Positions 26,781-38,800 of a stretch of DNA of 64,000 bases are shown one piece after another (the stretch's first letter is position 1; each line of letters starts with the position of its first letter). The position numbers and the translations under genes are program-made. Below the pieces are notes generated by a model. It searched no databases. It was not told the origin of the DNA and saw only the letters and a program-made list of their open reading frames with translations. The DNA is from Spirodela intermedia (lineage: Eukaryota > Streptophyta > Magnoliopsida > Alismatales > Araceae): NCBI GenBank assembly GCA_902729315.2, contig LR746274.1:2569037-2633036 (forward strand). The letters run 5' to 3'.

Positions 26781-26860
26781 TTTGGCGATCTCGATCGGAT
26801 TCAGACCTGCTTCTGGGGTTTCCCCGAGAATTTGAGGTTTGAAGGGATCGTCGGGAGGTG

Positions 26861-29800
26861 ATGACTTCTTCTATGGAATTTTCCATTCATAACTCCCCCA
26901 GCGGTGGAAAACCTCCCGGGTCCTATCTCTTGGTAGAGCCGGCCGTGCCCCCTGCTTTGGAGGATGAAAAGATCCTCGTCTCGGGTGAGTGGCGCTTCCA
27001 TTGGTGGCATTTCCATCTTTTGCCTCTCTCCAGCGTCGCCCACCCGTTTGCATGTTCACTTATACTGTGACCCTTCCAGTTGAGGTATGCATGAAACCCT
27101 CTAGCACGACGAGGGAGGAGGATTTGAGGTCCGCTGTTGAAAGGTATCTCTCTCTCCCTCTCGCTATACATGTATATATATATATATGTATGTATATCTG
27201 CACATATCTTTAGAGCTTGATTGACATTCTGTGTCTATGCACAGCGCAAGTATTTAGGCAGATGAATATTCGGAGTTTCATTTTCGCTCTTTTTTCTGTT
27301 ATTTTTCTCTCAATGGTGTTGGGAAGTTCCAAGTTGTGATGATGACGGGCATGAGGAAGAGATGCTTTCGTGCTTGAGGCAATGGAGAATAACTGTTATA
27401 ACCCTGCTAGGATCAGAGTTCACAACGTTACAGGAAGAAAAGTGCTCCTTTGCTGCGGTTTGGGTTCTCCAGTGCAGAATAATGCTCTTTCGATATTCTT
27501 TTCTGAAACCTTATCCTAGTTCTCCTTCCATATTCTGTCAGCTTTCCGTTTAACTTTCGATTTGAAGACAGTGGCTTTTCAATGCACGTCCTGGAGAAAG
27601 CGAAGCAGTTGCAGTCTTTGATCCTGCCATTTTGTTTGGACATCATGGCTGAGTCCTTTTCATTACATGGTGGGTTTATAGATTATTTGACCGCATGATC
27701 TGGGAACAAACGGTAGGGAAGGCTTTGAATTATTTGCATTGGGTAGTGCCTTAGAAGAACATAAATACCAGTTGTGATTGTTTCATCTGGCGTAAGGCCT
27801 TGTCAACTTGTGTATTATGACTTGAAATGTTGTTTTGGTCATCGTGGGAATTTTTTAGTCCGTTGTTTCAATATATTACCGTTCCTACTTTGTCCATTTG
27901 GACATTGATTGCACAACCTGTGTCTATTTACTTCGACCAACATAAGTTTTGCTGAAATTTGAGTTTTGATTATCTGACTTTCATGGGTCGCCACCAGCCA
28001 GTACAGAGTTTGCTTTTTTTCTTTTTTTCTTTTTTTTGTGATACGACCTCATATACTACAGTTCTTGTGAGAAGATGAAGAAAAGTTTAGATATTGACGA
28101 TGATGATGAATTGGATATCATTGTTAACTTCTAGAGGCTACGGAGGACGACTTCGGATGTTGGTGAGTCTAATTTTGTATATTGCACATCTCATAGGAAG
28201 AAATGATGAAAAAAACTTTTGGAACCACTAATTCTATATGTTTAATATAATTCGGGTGGAAAAGAGGATGCAGCTTGTGGGAAGTTGTGAATCTAAGCAT
28301 CACGTAGTTCTCAGGTTAAACCGTTCTGGTGGGAACGTAAAGGACAATGAAGGTTCTGGATAATGATGAATTGAAATTGATGGACGACTTGTTGAGTTGA
28401 TGGAATTTGATTTTGAATGTGTAGGGAAGCTTGTTAGAGGGCCTCATCGCTAGAATAGTGGAAGACATGCTGTGGTAGTACTTTTATTCCATATGTTTCA
28501 CAGGATTCTGGTTGTTTTTTTTGTGGGGGGAGTGGTTGGGTGGGGGAGGGGAGTGAGGAGGAAGAGGAGATGGATTATGGAGTGCACGCTGTCTAACCAT
28601 AGAAATTATGTTGCTCAACTGTTTCTCCATAGACATTATGCTTTTTGTCTTCTTGTTCTAAGTGTATCTTGAACGTGAGATTTGTGCTATTATTTTTCTT
28701 TGTCTAATCATTCGATATGTTCATGAAGAATGCTGGAGAACAGGAGTTTAAGTTATAGAGATGGTCCTATTCCAGTGCCTAGTGACGACCCGTTTCTTCT
28801 GGAGAATATAAAAAGAATTCAGATTTGTGACTCAGGTAATTGACAAAGCGTTGATTTTGAGAATTACTTTGTTAGTAACTGTCGTTCTCAGAACGTTTAT
28901 GATTTTTTTCTACTGGTTTGCAGATGAATGGGAGCAGAACCATAAAGTTCTCTTGTTTTGGCAGGTTAAACCTGTTGTACATGTTTACCAGGTAGCGTTT
29001 ATATTATCTTACCTGGTGTTGACTATTTTGGATGCTTGTTTGGATTGGGAACAGGACACGGTCCACTATGTCCTCTGCATCTTATTTTGATCTCATGCTA
29101 GTGGTGGTTCTGTTTGATGTGGATTATTTACATGATGATTTGTCTATAGAATACAGTAGATATTAATTATTGCAAAGTTCACATCTTTAAGCCAAAATTG
29201 AATAATTTGAGTTTTTTTCTTTTTTAGTCTCTTGGCTCAATTATTTATTTATAGAGGATAGTGGCCGCTTCCTCCCTCCCCCATAAGACTTAATATGAGG
29301 TAAGCCTAATGAGTCATATTCTAAGTTACACATTAAGGCACTAGATAGTGGGCCAATTATATCCTTGTTTAATAGACGCTCTTAACACTTGCACTTTGTA
29401 AACTTTCTTATTTTAAAGGACTCTTCAGCTTTTAGCCAGTTGATTGAGTTTCGTAAGAAGTCAGGCATTGGACACTTTTTTGGGTGTTTTTATACCGTTT
29501 TCTATATCTTATTTCATAATTTTATATACGATCCCCACAATTATGTTGGGTCGTCTGCTAAGACATGGTATGACATTTTATTTTGCTTTATTCACTGCTG
29601 AAATTTCTCATCAGGAGGACAATGATTGGATAGGTTTATGTAGTTGGCCTAGAGTGTCAATCATTTAGTAGGTATACTCACATTTTCTATTTATTTTAAT
29701 TTAATTCTTAATGATGGTAAAGTACAGGTTTAACGATTTTCAAGAAAGATTCTTGACATTTGTATTTGGATATAAAAACCTACCATGGGGGGTGGGGGCA

Positions 29801-32800
29801 GTGATTTCTCTCTCTTTACAGAGCTGGTGTGAATTTAAAAGTTTTTGCAAATAAGTGAAGTAAAAAAGACGGATTTTCAGAATAGTTTTGTCTATCTAGT
29901 TCAAGATCTCCTCCATTCTCCTAGCTTTTCCTTAGTTTGTATTAAGTTGCCTTTAACCGATTATAAGCTGAGTTTCCAAGATGCCAACCATGACCTTTTT
30001 TGCATGATAACAAACCTACGTCAATGGGAAGCTCAAGGATCTTTGGCGGCAAACCTTCAATAGAGTTGAGGATATAATTTTTCAGGTTTTTATGGCCTAT
30101 TTATGGTGTTCTTGAGAGATGAAGCTTCAAAAGCTTGAACTTATGAATTCGTCGAAACCCTAGTCATCTTATAACTGAGGGAACTTTCTAGCTTAAGCAC
30201 CCTCTCCAATGTCTAGAAATACAATAAGCTTTTTAGCCTTTTATATTGCTATTTTGGATGATAGCTGTCTCATGTTTTATCTGTTGACTCTTTTTGTTTG
30301 ACGGATACAGTTTGGTTGATCCCTTAATCTTTTGAGTGTTGATCCCTACTACCTAACGTTTCTGACATCACTTAGGTGTTGACACTCGTGACTTAGGGGT
30401 TGATCAAGTGTTGTCATGTGAGTTGTTTGGGTCAAAACCAATACAATTCGGTTTTTGGTTCTTCATGTGTCGACCCCTGAGTAGTTTGCTCTTTGTTTTG
30501 TGCAGATATCCTATCTAGGGTTTCTTTATACTGTTTCTTTTTTTTCATGAAATTTCTACATGTATGAGAATTAGTTTTCAAGGCCTAATTCTTTTAAAGG
30601 TCCTTCATTATGCCATTTCTCTATGTCTTCTATTTATTGAGGCTGTACCAGCCCTAACTTCATTATGCTTTTTAGCCTTCCTCATTTGGATTAGACGTTG
30701 AATAAAATCCTTTTCTCTTGTGCTTTAGCAAATGAGGATCCCTGTCGTTTAATCAGTGCCTTATTTTGGATCTTAAATTGGGCACATTACAGATATTATT
30801 AAGCAATAGCGAAATCAATTCTAGTTTGCTTGCTTAATAAATGTCTTTAAAGTTCAATCTCATGATTGTTTTGCTCAAGTTGATAGAAGATAATCACAGT
30901 GCATGTTGTGTAGTGCTTCACCGATACTAAAGTCAGAGGTAAAAGTACTATCATCAATGAGAAATCCAAGTTTTTTATTAAGTTCATCTATTATTTGACA
31001 AAAAAAAGGAAAAATGTGATAAATGAGATACCAAAATCACGCATCCCAAACATCTAATGGGATAATCTTTTAATGTACAATGCTTGGCAAGTTGTCAGAT
31101 ACAAAAACTGCATCTTAAAATTGAAGGAAGTAATGCTTTTGGGCCAGAATGTGAATAGCCATAATGATGCTTCCGACCATAGATTTTTAAGTTCTCCTGT
31201 GTACTCCATTACTGATTTCGAACCTTGAGCAATTGATTAATATTTTATCTCCATTTCATATATGTGTGACTCATTGTTTTTCATCAAATATTTCATGTGT
31301 ATTGTTCCCCACAGATCCTTTGCAGTTTTCATAAAGGAAAAATCTCTACTGATCTGGGGAATCATGGTTCTCCAAATTCATGTCTTTATCAAGGCATCCT
31401 CCTCTTGCCATTTTTTCAATTGTCTTGACATTGGATCTAGTGTAGTTTCCTCTAGATGATGTAGCATCTCTCTGCCAGTAAGAACCTCCCTAATATATTC
31501 TGACCATTAGATGAGATTATATCCAGTCAACTTAAATTTCGTAGGCATGGCAGGGAGTTCAATCATCAATCTTGATGTTACAGGATTGACTTCCATAATG
31601 GTGGTAGAGACATCACCTACTGAGGTCTCTCCTCCTTCAGACATAGAAAAATAACAAATCGGAATAGGAACAACTGCTTACTGAGCAAAAAAAAATGTAA
31701 TTCTCATACGTCTTATAAGGAAGATCAATAATTGCCTTGAGAAGGGGCTCAAAAAATGATGTTTATCTTCCAACTCCTCAAGAAGAGACTCGCAGAAGCA
31801 GCATAAATCTCTTATACCGAAAAAGATAATAAGAAAGGAGAATCACACCTGGATTTGCTCTTAAACATTTCACTAAGTTGTTAGTTACTTCCATGTTCAA
31901 AATCTTTGAGCTCTGAAGCATCATTGTAGCTATTCACATTCTGGCCCAGAAGCATTACTTCCTTCATTCCAAAGTCTTATGGCGAAGTTGACTTCTTATT
32001 TCCCTCTTAATCATCTCCATATTTCATTAGAGCCTCGCATATTCGGATGTGTCTCATTCATTTATAATCATAATCCAGCTGAAGGTAAATTATATCCAAG
32101 ATCCCTCAAATGTATGTTTGTTGGATATTCAACTACTCAAAAAGGGTATTGCTGTTATCATCCACCAACTCAATTTTTTTTTACAACTATAGATGATACC
32201 TTTCATGAATCTATTTTTTACTTCTAGAAAACTTCTCAAGACACATCTTTGCCATTTCCACCTTTACTTGATTTTTCCCCATAAAGAGTTTCTTCTCCTC
32301 CAGGTCAAATTATTCTACCAATTCATGTATCTGACCAAAGTTCATCTCTTCCTGATCCGCCTCTTGAAAAACTCAGATTTGGTCACGTTTATTCCAGGAC
32401 ACGAGTACCTCAAAATGCTGGAAATTCGGTGGATAATCTGTCCAAGAGATCTGAGAATTGCAATCCCATAGTCTTGACTTTGGGCATGCTCTTAAACCCT
32501 TCACTAAGTTGTCAGTTACTTCCATGTTCAACATCTTTGAGCTTTGAAGCATCATTGAAGCTATTCACATTCTGTCCCAGATGCATTACTTCCTTAAAAA
32601 ATCAAGGGGTATTGAAGTATCTAACAAATCAGGGGTCCTAGTGTAGAGAATATGAAGCTTCTAAATACAGAACGTCTAAATAGAATATCTCTTGACACTC
32701 TCTCTAAGCAGATTCTAGAAACATGTCTAGCTAATCCAATATCTGAAATTGCAGAGACCCTGTCATAGCTTGAAGCAATGTGGAGAAACCTAGAGTTACT

Positions 32801-35800
32801 TAGAAATCAATATTCTAGTGCCACGAGATGGAGAAATTGATATCTGCACCTCTCTAAAGGGAGCCAAAATATCTAGAACCAAGATTTTGCAGCTACAACA
32901 AACGTCCAGAACTCCTTTTCTTTTTCTGAACATAGACTGGTTTTGATACTATCACAAACGAAAATGGACATACAGTGCACGAAATGGCTAAAAATCCACC
33001 ACAAACTCAGATCTCAGCTCTCTTTATATACATCTTAAGGGAGTACAATTTTCTTATGTATTACAATATCTGACAAGCTTTCTGATATAGTGATCTTTAA
33101 GCCAAGGGGTGTTCCCATTCCCAGAAATCAGGGATCTTAGTGTCGATAATGGGAAAGTCTTAACCGTAGAAAGTCTAGTTATAAATCTCTCTCGACATTA
33201 TTATCCACATATATAGTTGTGTTTTGAATGAGAGAGTCAACGGTTATCCTTTTCTATCCTCCCCTTATATCTTCTATCATCTCGAGTCTCATATAATGTA
33301 TTTATCTATTTTTAATGTTGGTGATAATAATAACAATAATCCGAAGGAATAGACATCTTGGAGAAGGCATCCCGATGCTGTTCCTCAGCTCGATACATGT
33401 GATAACTCAATAAAAAACATCGAATATCTAAATAATTATTGGCTATCTAAGCAATCTCATCTTATTAAACCTTTTATTTTTATTAATTTTGATCTTCCAA
33501 TTGATTTCAAAATAGAGGTAAAGAAAGTGTTAAACACATTATGTTGATACACTTTGGTTATTCTACTCACTCCATCTTACTTGTTTCTTTTTGCTTTACC
33601 TTTTTCCATCCTCACCTCTTTTGTTTATGCAATGAATGAAGAAATGAAAACTTTTGTAGGTTGTGCATCCTTTAAAAGTACAGAAATAGACATAACATTA
33701 ATTATGAGGAAAAAAATTTCCTCAGCTTTTATAAGTTGGTCTTCATAATTAAATGTCTAGTAGATTTTATTATTGATAAGGTTGAGGTTGGGTTCGTTGT
33801 AAAAGGATTCAAATAGACATAACATTAGTTATGAGAAACTTTTTCCATTTGTGATGAAGAGGAAATCTAGGCTCGACATCAGCTTATATTTAATAAAAGT
33901 GGTTTTCTTGACAGCTTAGTGAAGAGGGACCTGGTGAAGAATTGAGTGGAGATGGTGTACTTGCTAGCTTTAACGAATGGATGCTTCCTGCTAAGGAATT
34001 TGATGGCTTGTGGGAGAGGTATGTGAATATTAGGATTTTTTTCCTTTTTGATATCTCCAGTTTATTTTATTTATGGATAATCAATTTATTTTACAGTTTA
34101 GTTTATGAAACTGGTCTCAAACAACGATTATTACGATATGCTGCAAGTGCATTGCTGTTTACTGAGAGAGGTGTTGACCCCTGTCTTGTTTCTTGGAACC
34201 GGTGAGTGATTTCTTCTCAATTTTGTATATTTCTGTAAATGACAATATCTTTATACAATACCATCTAAAAACAATTGAATTCATTCCTTTGTGTTTCAAT
34301 TTCTAGCCTCAAACTTTCGATTGGACTTGGGGTCAAATGGTGACATGAAAATGTATGTCAAACATGGCTAATATTAGAATTTAGGCAGGATATAAGAGAA
34401 TGTTACAGACGCATATACGCTATCTATAAATGTTTTAAAATTTTGTATTGATAAGTTTAGCTGTTGATTTCCTGCATAAAATTTAGATCACGCGTTTAAA
34501 AAATGAGTCTGTGCCAAATTTTGTTGATGTGTAGAATAAGATTTTAATCCTTGTTTCAACAGTAAGTTTTTGACAGGTTTGTATTTTTTTTCTTGTTGGA
34601 AGTCTATCATAGGTAAATTTAAGTGATGACATCAAAAAAAGGTATCTTCATGTATCTTTTACGATCCTGTGTAAACGCAACTGATTTAAAGTATCAGAAG
34701 CTCCAAATGAAGCATGTGTCTTAACAGAATAGTTTCTATGACGTTCTGGATGTTCATGTGGGAAGTATATACAGCCAAATCTCTTAGGCTAGTCGTCTTT
34801 TTTTTTTTTCCCCTACATGACATAGTGACCTAGTAATGTAAAGTGCCGGGAAAATTTGTGCATCATGGTGGTAGGGTATATTAATGCCGATTTTGGGGGT
34901 TTAACCAAATTGGCTTTGGTAGAAAAACAAACTGCCCTAACTCTTTCTGAATTAGGCTGTTTTCATTTTGTGCGTTTCTGTATTGGCCAAAAGTTTAAAA
35001 GTGGTTTTATTCTACTTCAGAACTGGATTATTTTTTAATATTTTCACTTTGTATATCATTTTTAATATATTTTTCGACATAACTAGCAGAACTTGACCTA
35101 TGCGATCTACTGTCATAAATAAGCCTGTTTAGTCCTCAATTGGATTTTTTCGGGCATTCTTTTGAATTGGAGCTAGAAGTAGAACTCGAAATGGTTGTTG
35201 AATGAACAAATAAAACATTGTGTGTTTTCTTTTTGAAAAACTTTCTTTATTCTTAGTGATTATGCCTCTACAACTTTTGCAGTATCATTCTTTTACATGG
35301 CCCCCCAGGAACTGGAAAGACATCCTTATGCAAAGCACTAGCTCAGAAACTTTCAATCCGTTTTAAATCCAGGTTCTCACTGTTATAAGTGCCATTTATC
35401 GTTTATTTGTTAGACTACCACAGCCGCATTTTTTACTTATTCTTTTGTTGGTGTAATGAACTCAGGTTTTCACAGTGTCAATTGGTGGAAGTCAATGCGC
35501 ATTCTTTATTCAGCAAATGGTTTTCTGAAAGTGGGAAGTTGGTATTGCCATATGTTCCTAAAAGCTTCTGCTGTTTATTATTTTGTGCTGACATTCTTTC
35601 CTTTTTGTGACTGCTCGACCTCTCTATTTTTCATAAGGTTCTTTGTACAGGATTTTATTTTCTTATGTGATTTTTTTATTGTTTAGTTTCAGACAACTTT
35701 TTATTCTTCTTGATATGCTGTTGACCTGGTTAGGGACATTGATACATTACATAGTTTACTGACAGGTAGCAAAACTTTTCCAAAAGATTCAGGAAATGGT

Positions 35801-38800
35801 AGAAGAAGAAAGTAGTCTGGTTTTTGTTTTAATTGGTGAGTCCTATAGTTTGAATTATCACTTTCTTAATTCTTTATTCAAACTGTGTACTTATCTGCTA
35901 TGCCTAACCAGTGCTCTTGTAGTAGAGATGATTATTTAGCCAGTCCACTGACTTGTCTGCAATCTTCAAATTTTGAAGATTTTTTTGTTCTGCTCTATGG
36001 ATGATGTTTTTGAGTAAATGGCTTATATTCATCTTCGGTTGAGTCAATGTAAATCTAAACATTTTGCACTATGAAGCTTATTTGATTTGTACACTTTTCC
36101 TTGGACTATATATTTTTTAGAACATCATTGTATAAAGTTTCTCTCAAAGGTTCCATTGAAAAATTTTGTTTATCTTTGACATTATGGAGATTCTATTGGT
36201 ATTTGGCTTGGATAAAAGTTAAATCCTCATGGATTTGAATTCTCTAAAAATGCAAAGATATCCTAATAGTGAAGTTTACAAGTTGGTGTAAACCTTTTTC
36301 GCACTCGGATGGCTTAGACATTTCAATAGAACAATTTTCTTGATACTTAATAGTAAACACCCACTTTTGACAAGCTTCTCCCTTCATTAGGTTCAATTTG
36401 TTTCGAAGTTCTACCTTCTTGAGTAGTTGCCATATGGTTATCACTCATTGAATGTAATTGTTTGATGGTAAAAGACCAGTTAGATATTTGGGTACAATAC
36501 ATGATGCTTAGTGCATGTTATGCTCCTCTCTTTCGGATGGGAATTAAAAGGTTGAGATAATTATTTAAGTTAACAAAATTAATGATTGATTACTTGGGAG
36601 CTCATCATAGACTGGTATGACCTCAATTTGGTGTTCTGGTAGATCTCAAAGCACCCCGTGAGAGGAAGAAGAATTTATTAAAGGAAAAACTAGAATCAAT
36701 TTTACAAGAGGGACAAGGTCTAGTATTTATACCAGACCCTCAAGTTGTAGAACGTCTAACATCAATACAGACACATAAGGGCATATCTTCCAACGTGAAA
36801 AATACAGGGTTCATGTTATTAAGTCCTCTCGACAACACTCCCCCTCAAGTTGGTGAATGGATATCATTCATTCCTAGCTTGGGAAGAATCTCTTGTAGTG
36901 TGTGCCCCATACAACTTTAATTGATTTTTGGTTGATATGTATGATATACAAATCACATGTGGCTCAAGTTTTTGTTTGATAAAATACCAATTGATCTCCA
37001 CATGTTGGGTACAATCATGACGTATTGGATTATGTACTAAATTGATTGCTGACTTATTATCACAATAAATTTTGATAGGGCCCAATAGAAGTTCATCAAG
37101 TAAATTCCTCACCTAGAGAAGTTCACATACTCCTTGGGCAAGTGCTCTGAGTTCTACTTCAGCACTTGAATGGGCTACTACATTTTGTCTTTTACTTCTC
37201 CAAGTAACAAAATTACCACTAATAAATGTGAGATGATCAAAAGTTGATTTTCGGTCAATCATTGATGTTGCATAATCAGCATTATAAATATTTCAACATT
37301 TACGTTCCCACTGCATTTAAAGAGAATTCTTTTGTCGAGTGTGCCCTTCAAGTAATGTATCACTCATGCAGTGGGTTGTATATAAATGGGTTTCTTTTGG
37401 CTGATGCATAAAATGACTCAAGATACTCACTGCATACGAAATATCAGGTTGAGTATGTGTTAGATAGAGTAGATGACCAATAAGCTGTTGATATATCTCG
37501 TGGTCAACCTAAACTTCTCCCTCTGTCATACATAATTTGTGATTTAGATAAATCAATGTGATGGCTAGTTTACATGCAGTTTTCTTTGTTTCAAGTAATA
37601 CATCTATTATGTACTTTCTTTTGAGAGATGAAAATACCTCTAGAAGAGTGAGCCACTTCGATGCCTAAAAACTATCTTAGGTGTCCCAATGTTTTGATGC
37701 CAAATTCTGAAGCCTAACTGTTGCTCAAGTTCTGTGCTTCTATGTCATCACTCCTTGTGATGATAATATCATCAAACATAGACCAAGAGTACTGTGACTC
37801 CCTCTAAAAGAGAGTGTTTAAAGAATAATGTATGATTAGCATTACTTTGGCTATATTTTAATGTCTTCGTGGTGGCTGTAAACCATCAAAACCAGGCATA
37901 TCGGGATTGTTTTAGTACATAGGGGGACTTTTTCAATTTGCAAACAATATTAGAACAGAGATTATCTTCATAGCCCGGTGGTAGTGTCATATACACCTCT
38001 TCCACAAGATCACCATGTAAGAATGTATTTTTAACATTATATTTTTTAATATTCCAATTGAAAATTGCAGCTAGAGACAATAAAGATGAACAATATTCAT
38101 TTTTTCCAGTGGGGAAAAAGTTTTTGATAACCAATATTGTAGATTTGAGTATAACCTTTAGCCACCAAGCCTGGCTTTATTCTGCTCAATTGAACCATCA
38201 GAATTATATTTCTTGCTATACACCCACTTGCAACCAACGGTTTTCTTATTTGGTGGTGATGCCACAAAAATCTGAAGTTTAATTTTTCTCGAAATCACTC
38301 ATTTTATCATCTATGGCTTGCTTCCACTTCAAATATGATAGAGCTTCAGAGATATTCTTAGGAATAGTAGTGGTATCTAAGCATATAAGGAATGACTTAT
38401 AAGAGGGAGAAAAATAATGGTAAGATAGAAATTGGCTGCTGGACATAAAGGATATATAGTACATTGTCCGATGGGTTCAAGGTAGTTGGGAGTGAATCAC
38501 ACTGTAGGTTTGACTGATCATCTAGCAACTAAGAAGTAAATATGTGGCATTTTCTAAGGTCTCATCAGAATCTTAGTTGTTTTGTGAACTATGAATTTCA
38601 CCTCTTCTAGAGTAGACTTTGTCAAATCTAAGGTTTTTAGGAAGCGGATTCGAGGTAGAAAGAGATATTTTAGGGGCTAGAATAAGGATAAATAGTTGAC
38701 CTGTGGATGATGAAGAGGATTCAAGTAGAACAATATGATTAGTAGATACTATAGGTTGTTCATTGGATAATAAATTATTGAAGTAAGGTACTGATTCATG

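Larger units (their letters stand above)
25782..26860. promoter_or_regulatory. Divergent promoter region between the 148-aa gene and PCH2
   Basis: About 1.1 kb separate the two divergent start codons. The middle is AT-rich and carries a GA array (26136-26183). The right end is a 180-bp CT array that must lie in or next to the PCH2 leader. A TATTTAAG at about 26475 could serve as a weak TATA-like element for PCH2, but that is not certain. Confidence 0.5.
28992..33914 (+). other. PCH2 intron 4 (4.9 kb) with transposon remnants
   Basis: The part from 31.1 to 33.2 kb contains copia fragments, listed separately. The left part (28992-30900) is AT-rich with no recognised protein, though the texture around 30100-30500 may be old retroelement DNA. 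A direct repeat of about 45 bp occurs near 33673 and 33801 (shared core aatagacataacatta). Confidence 0.7.

Noticed and set aside
26581-26886. Arg/Glu-rich - strand ORF and Ser/Leu + strand ORFs over the CT array
   Set aside because: Products are direct translations of the dinucleotide repeat. Only the + strand frame from 26526 is kept, as a possible uORF, not as a protein gene.
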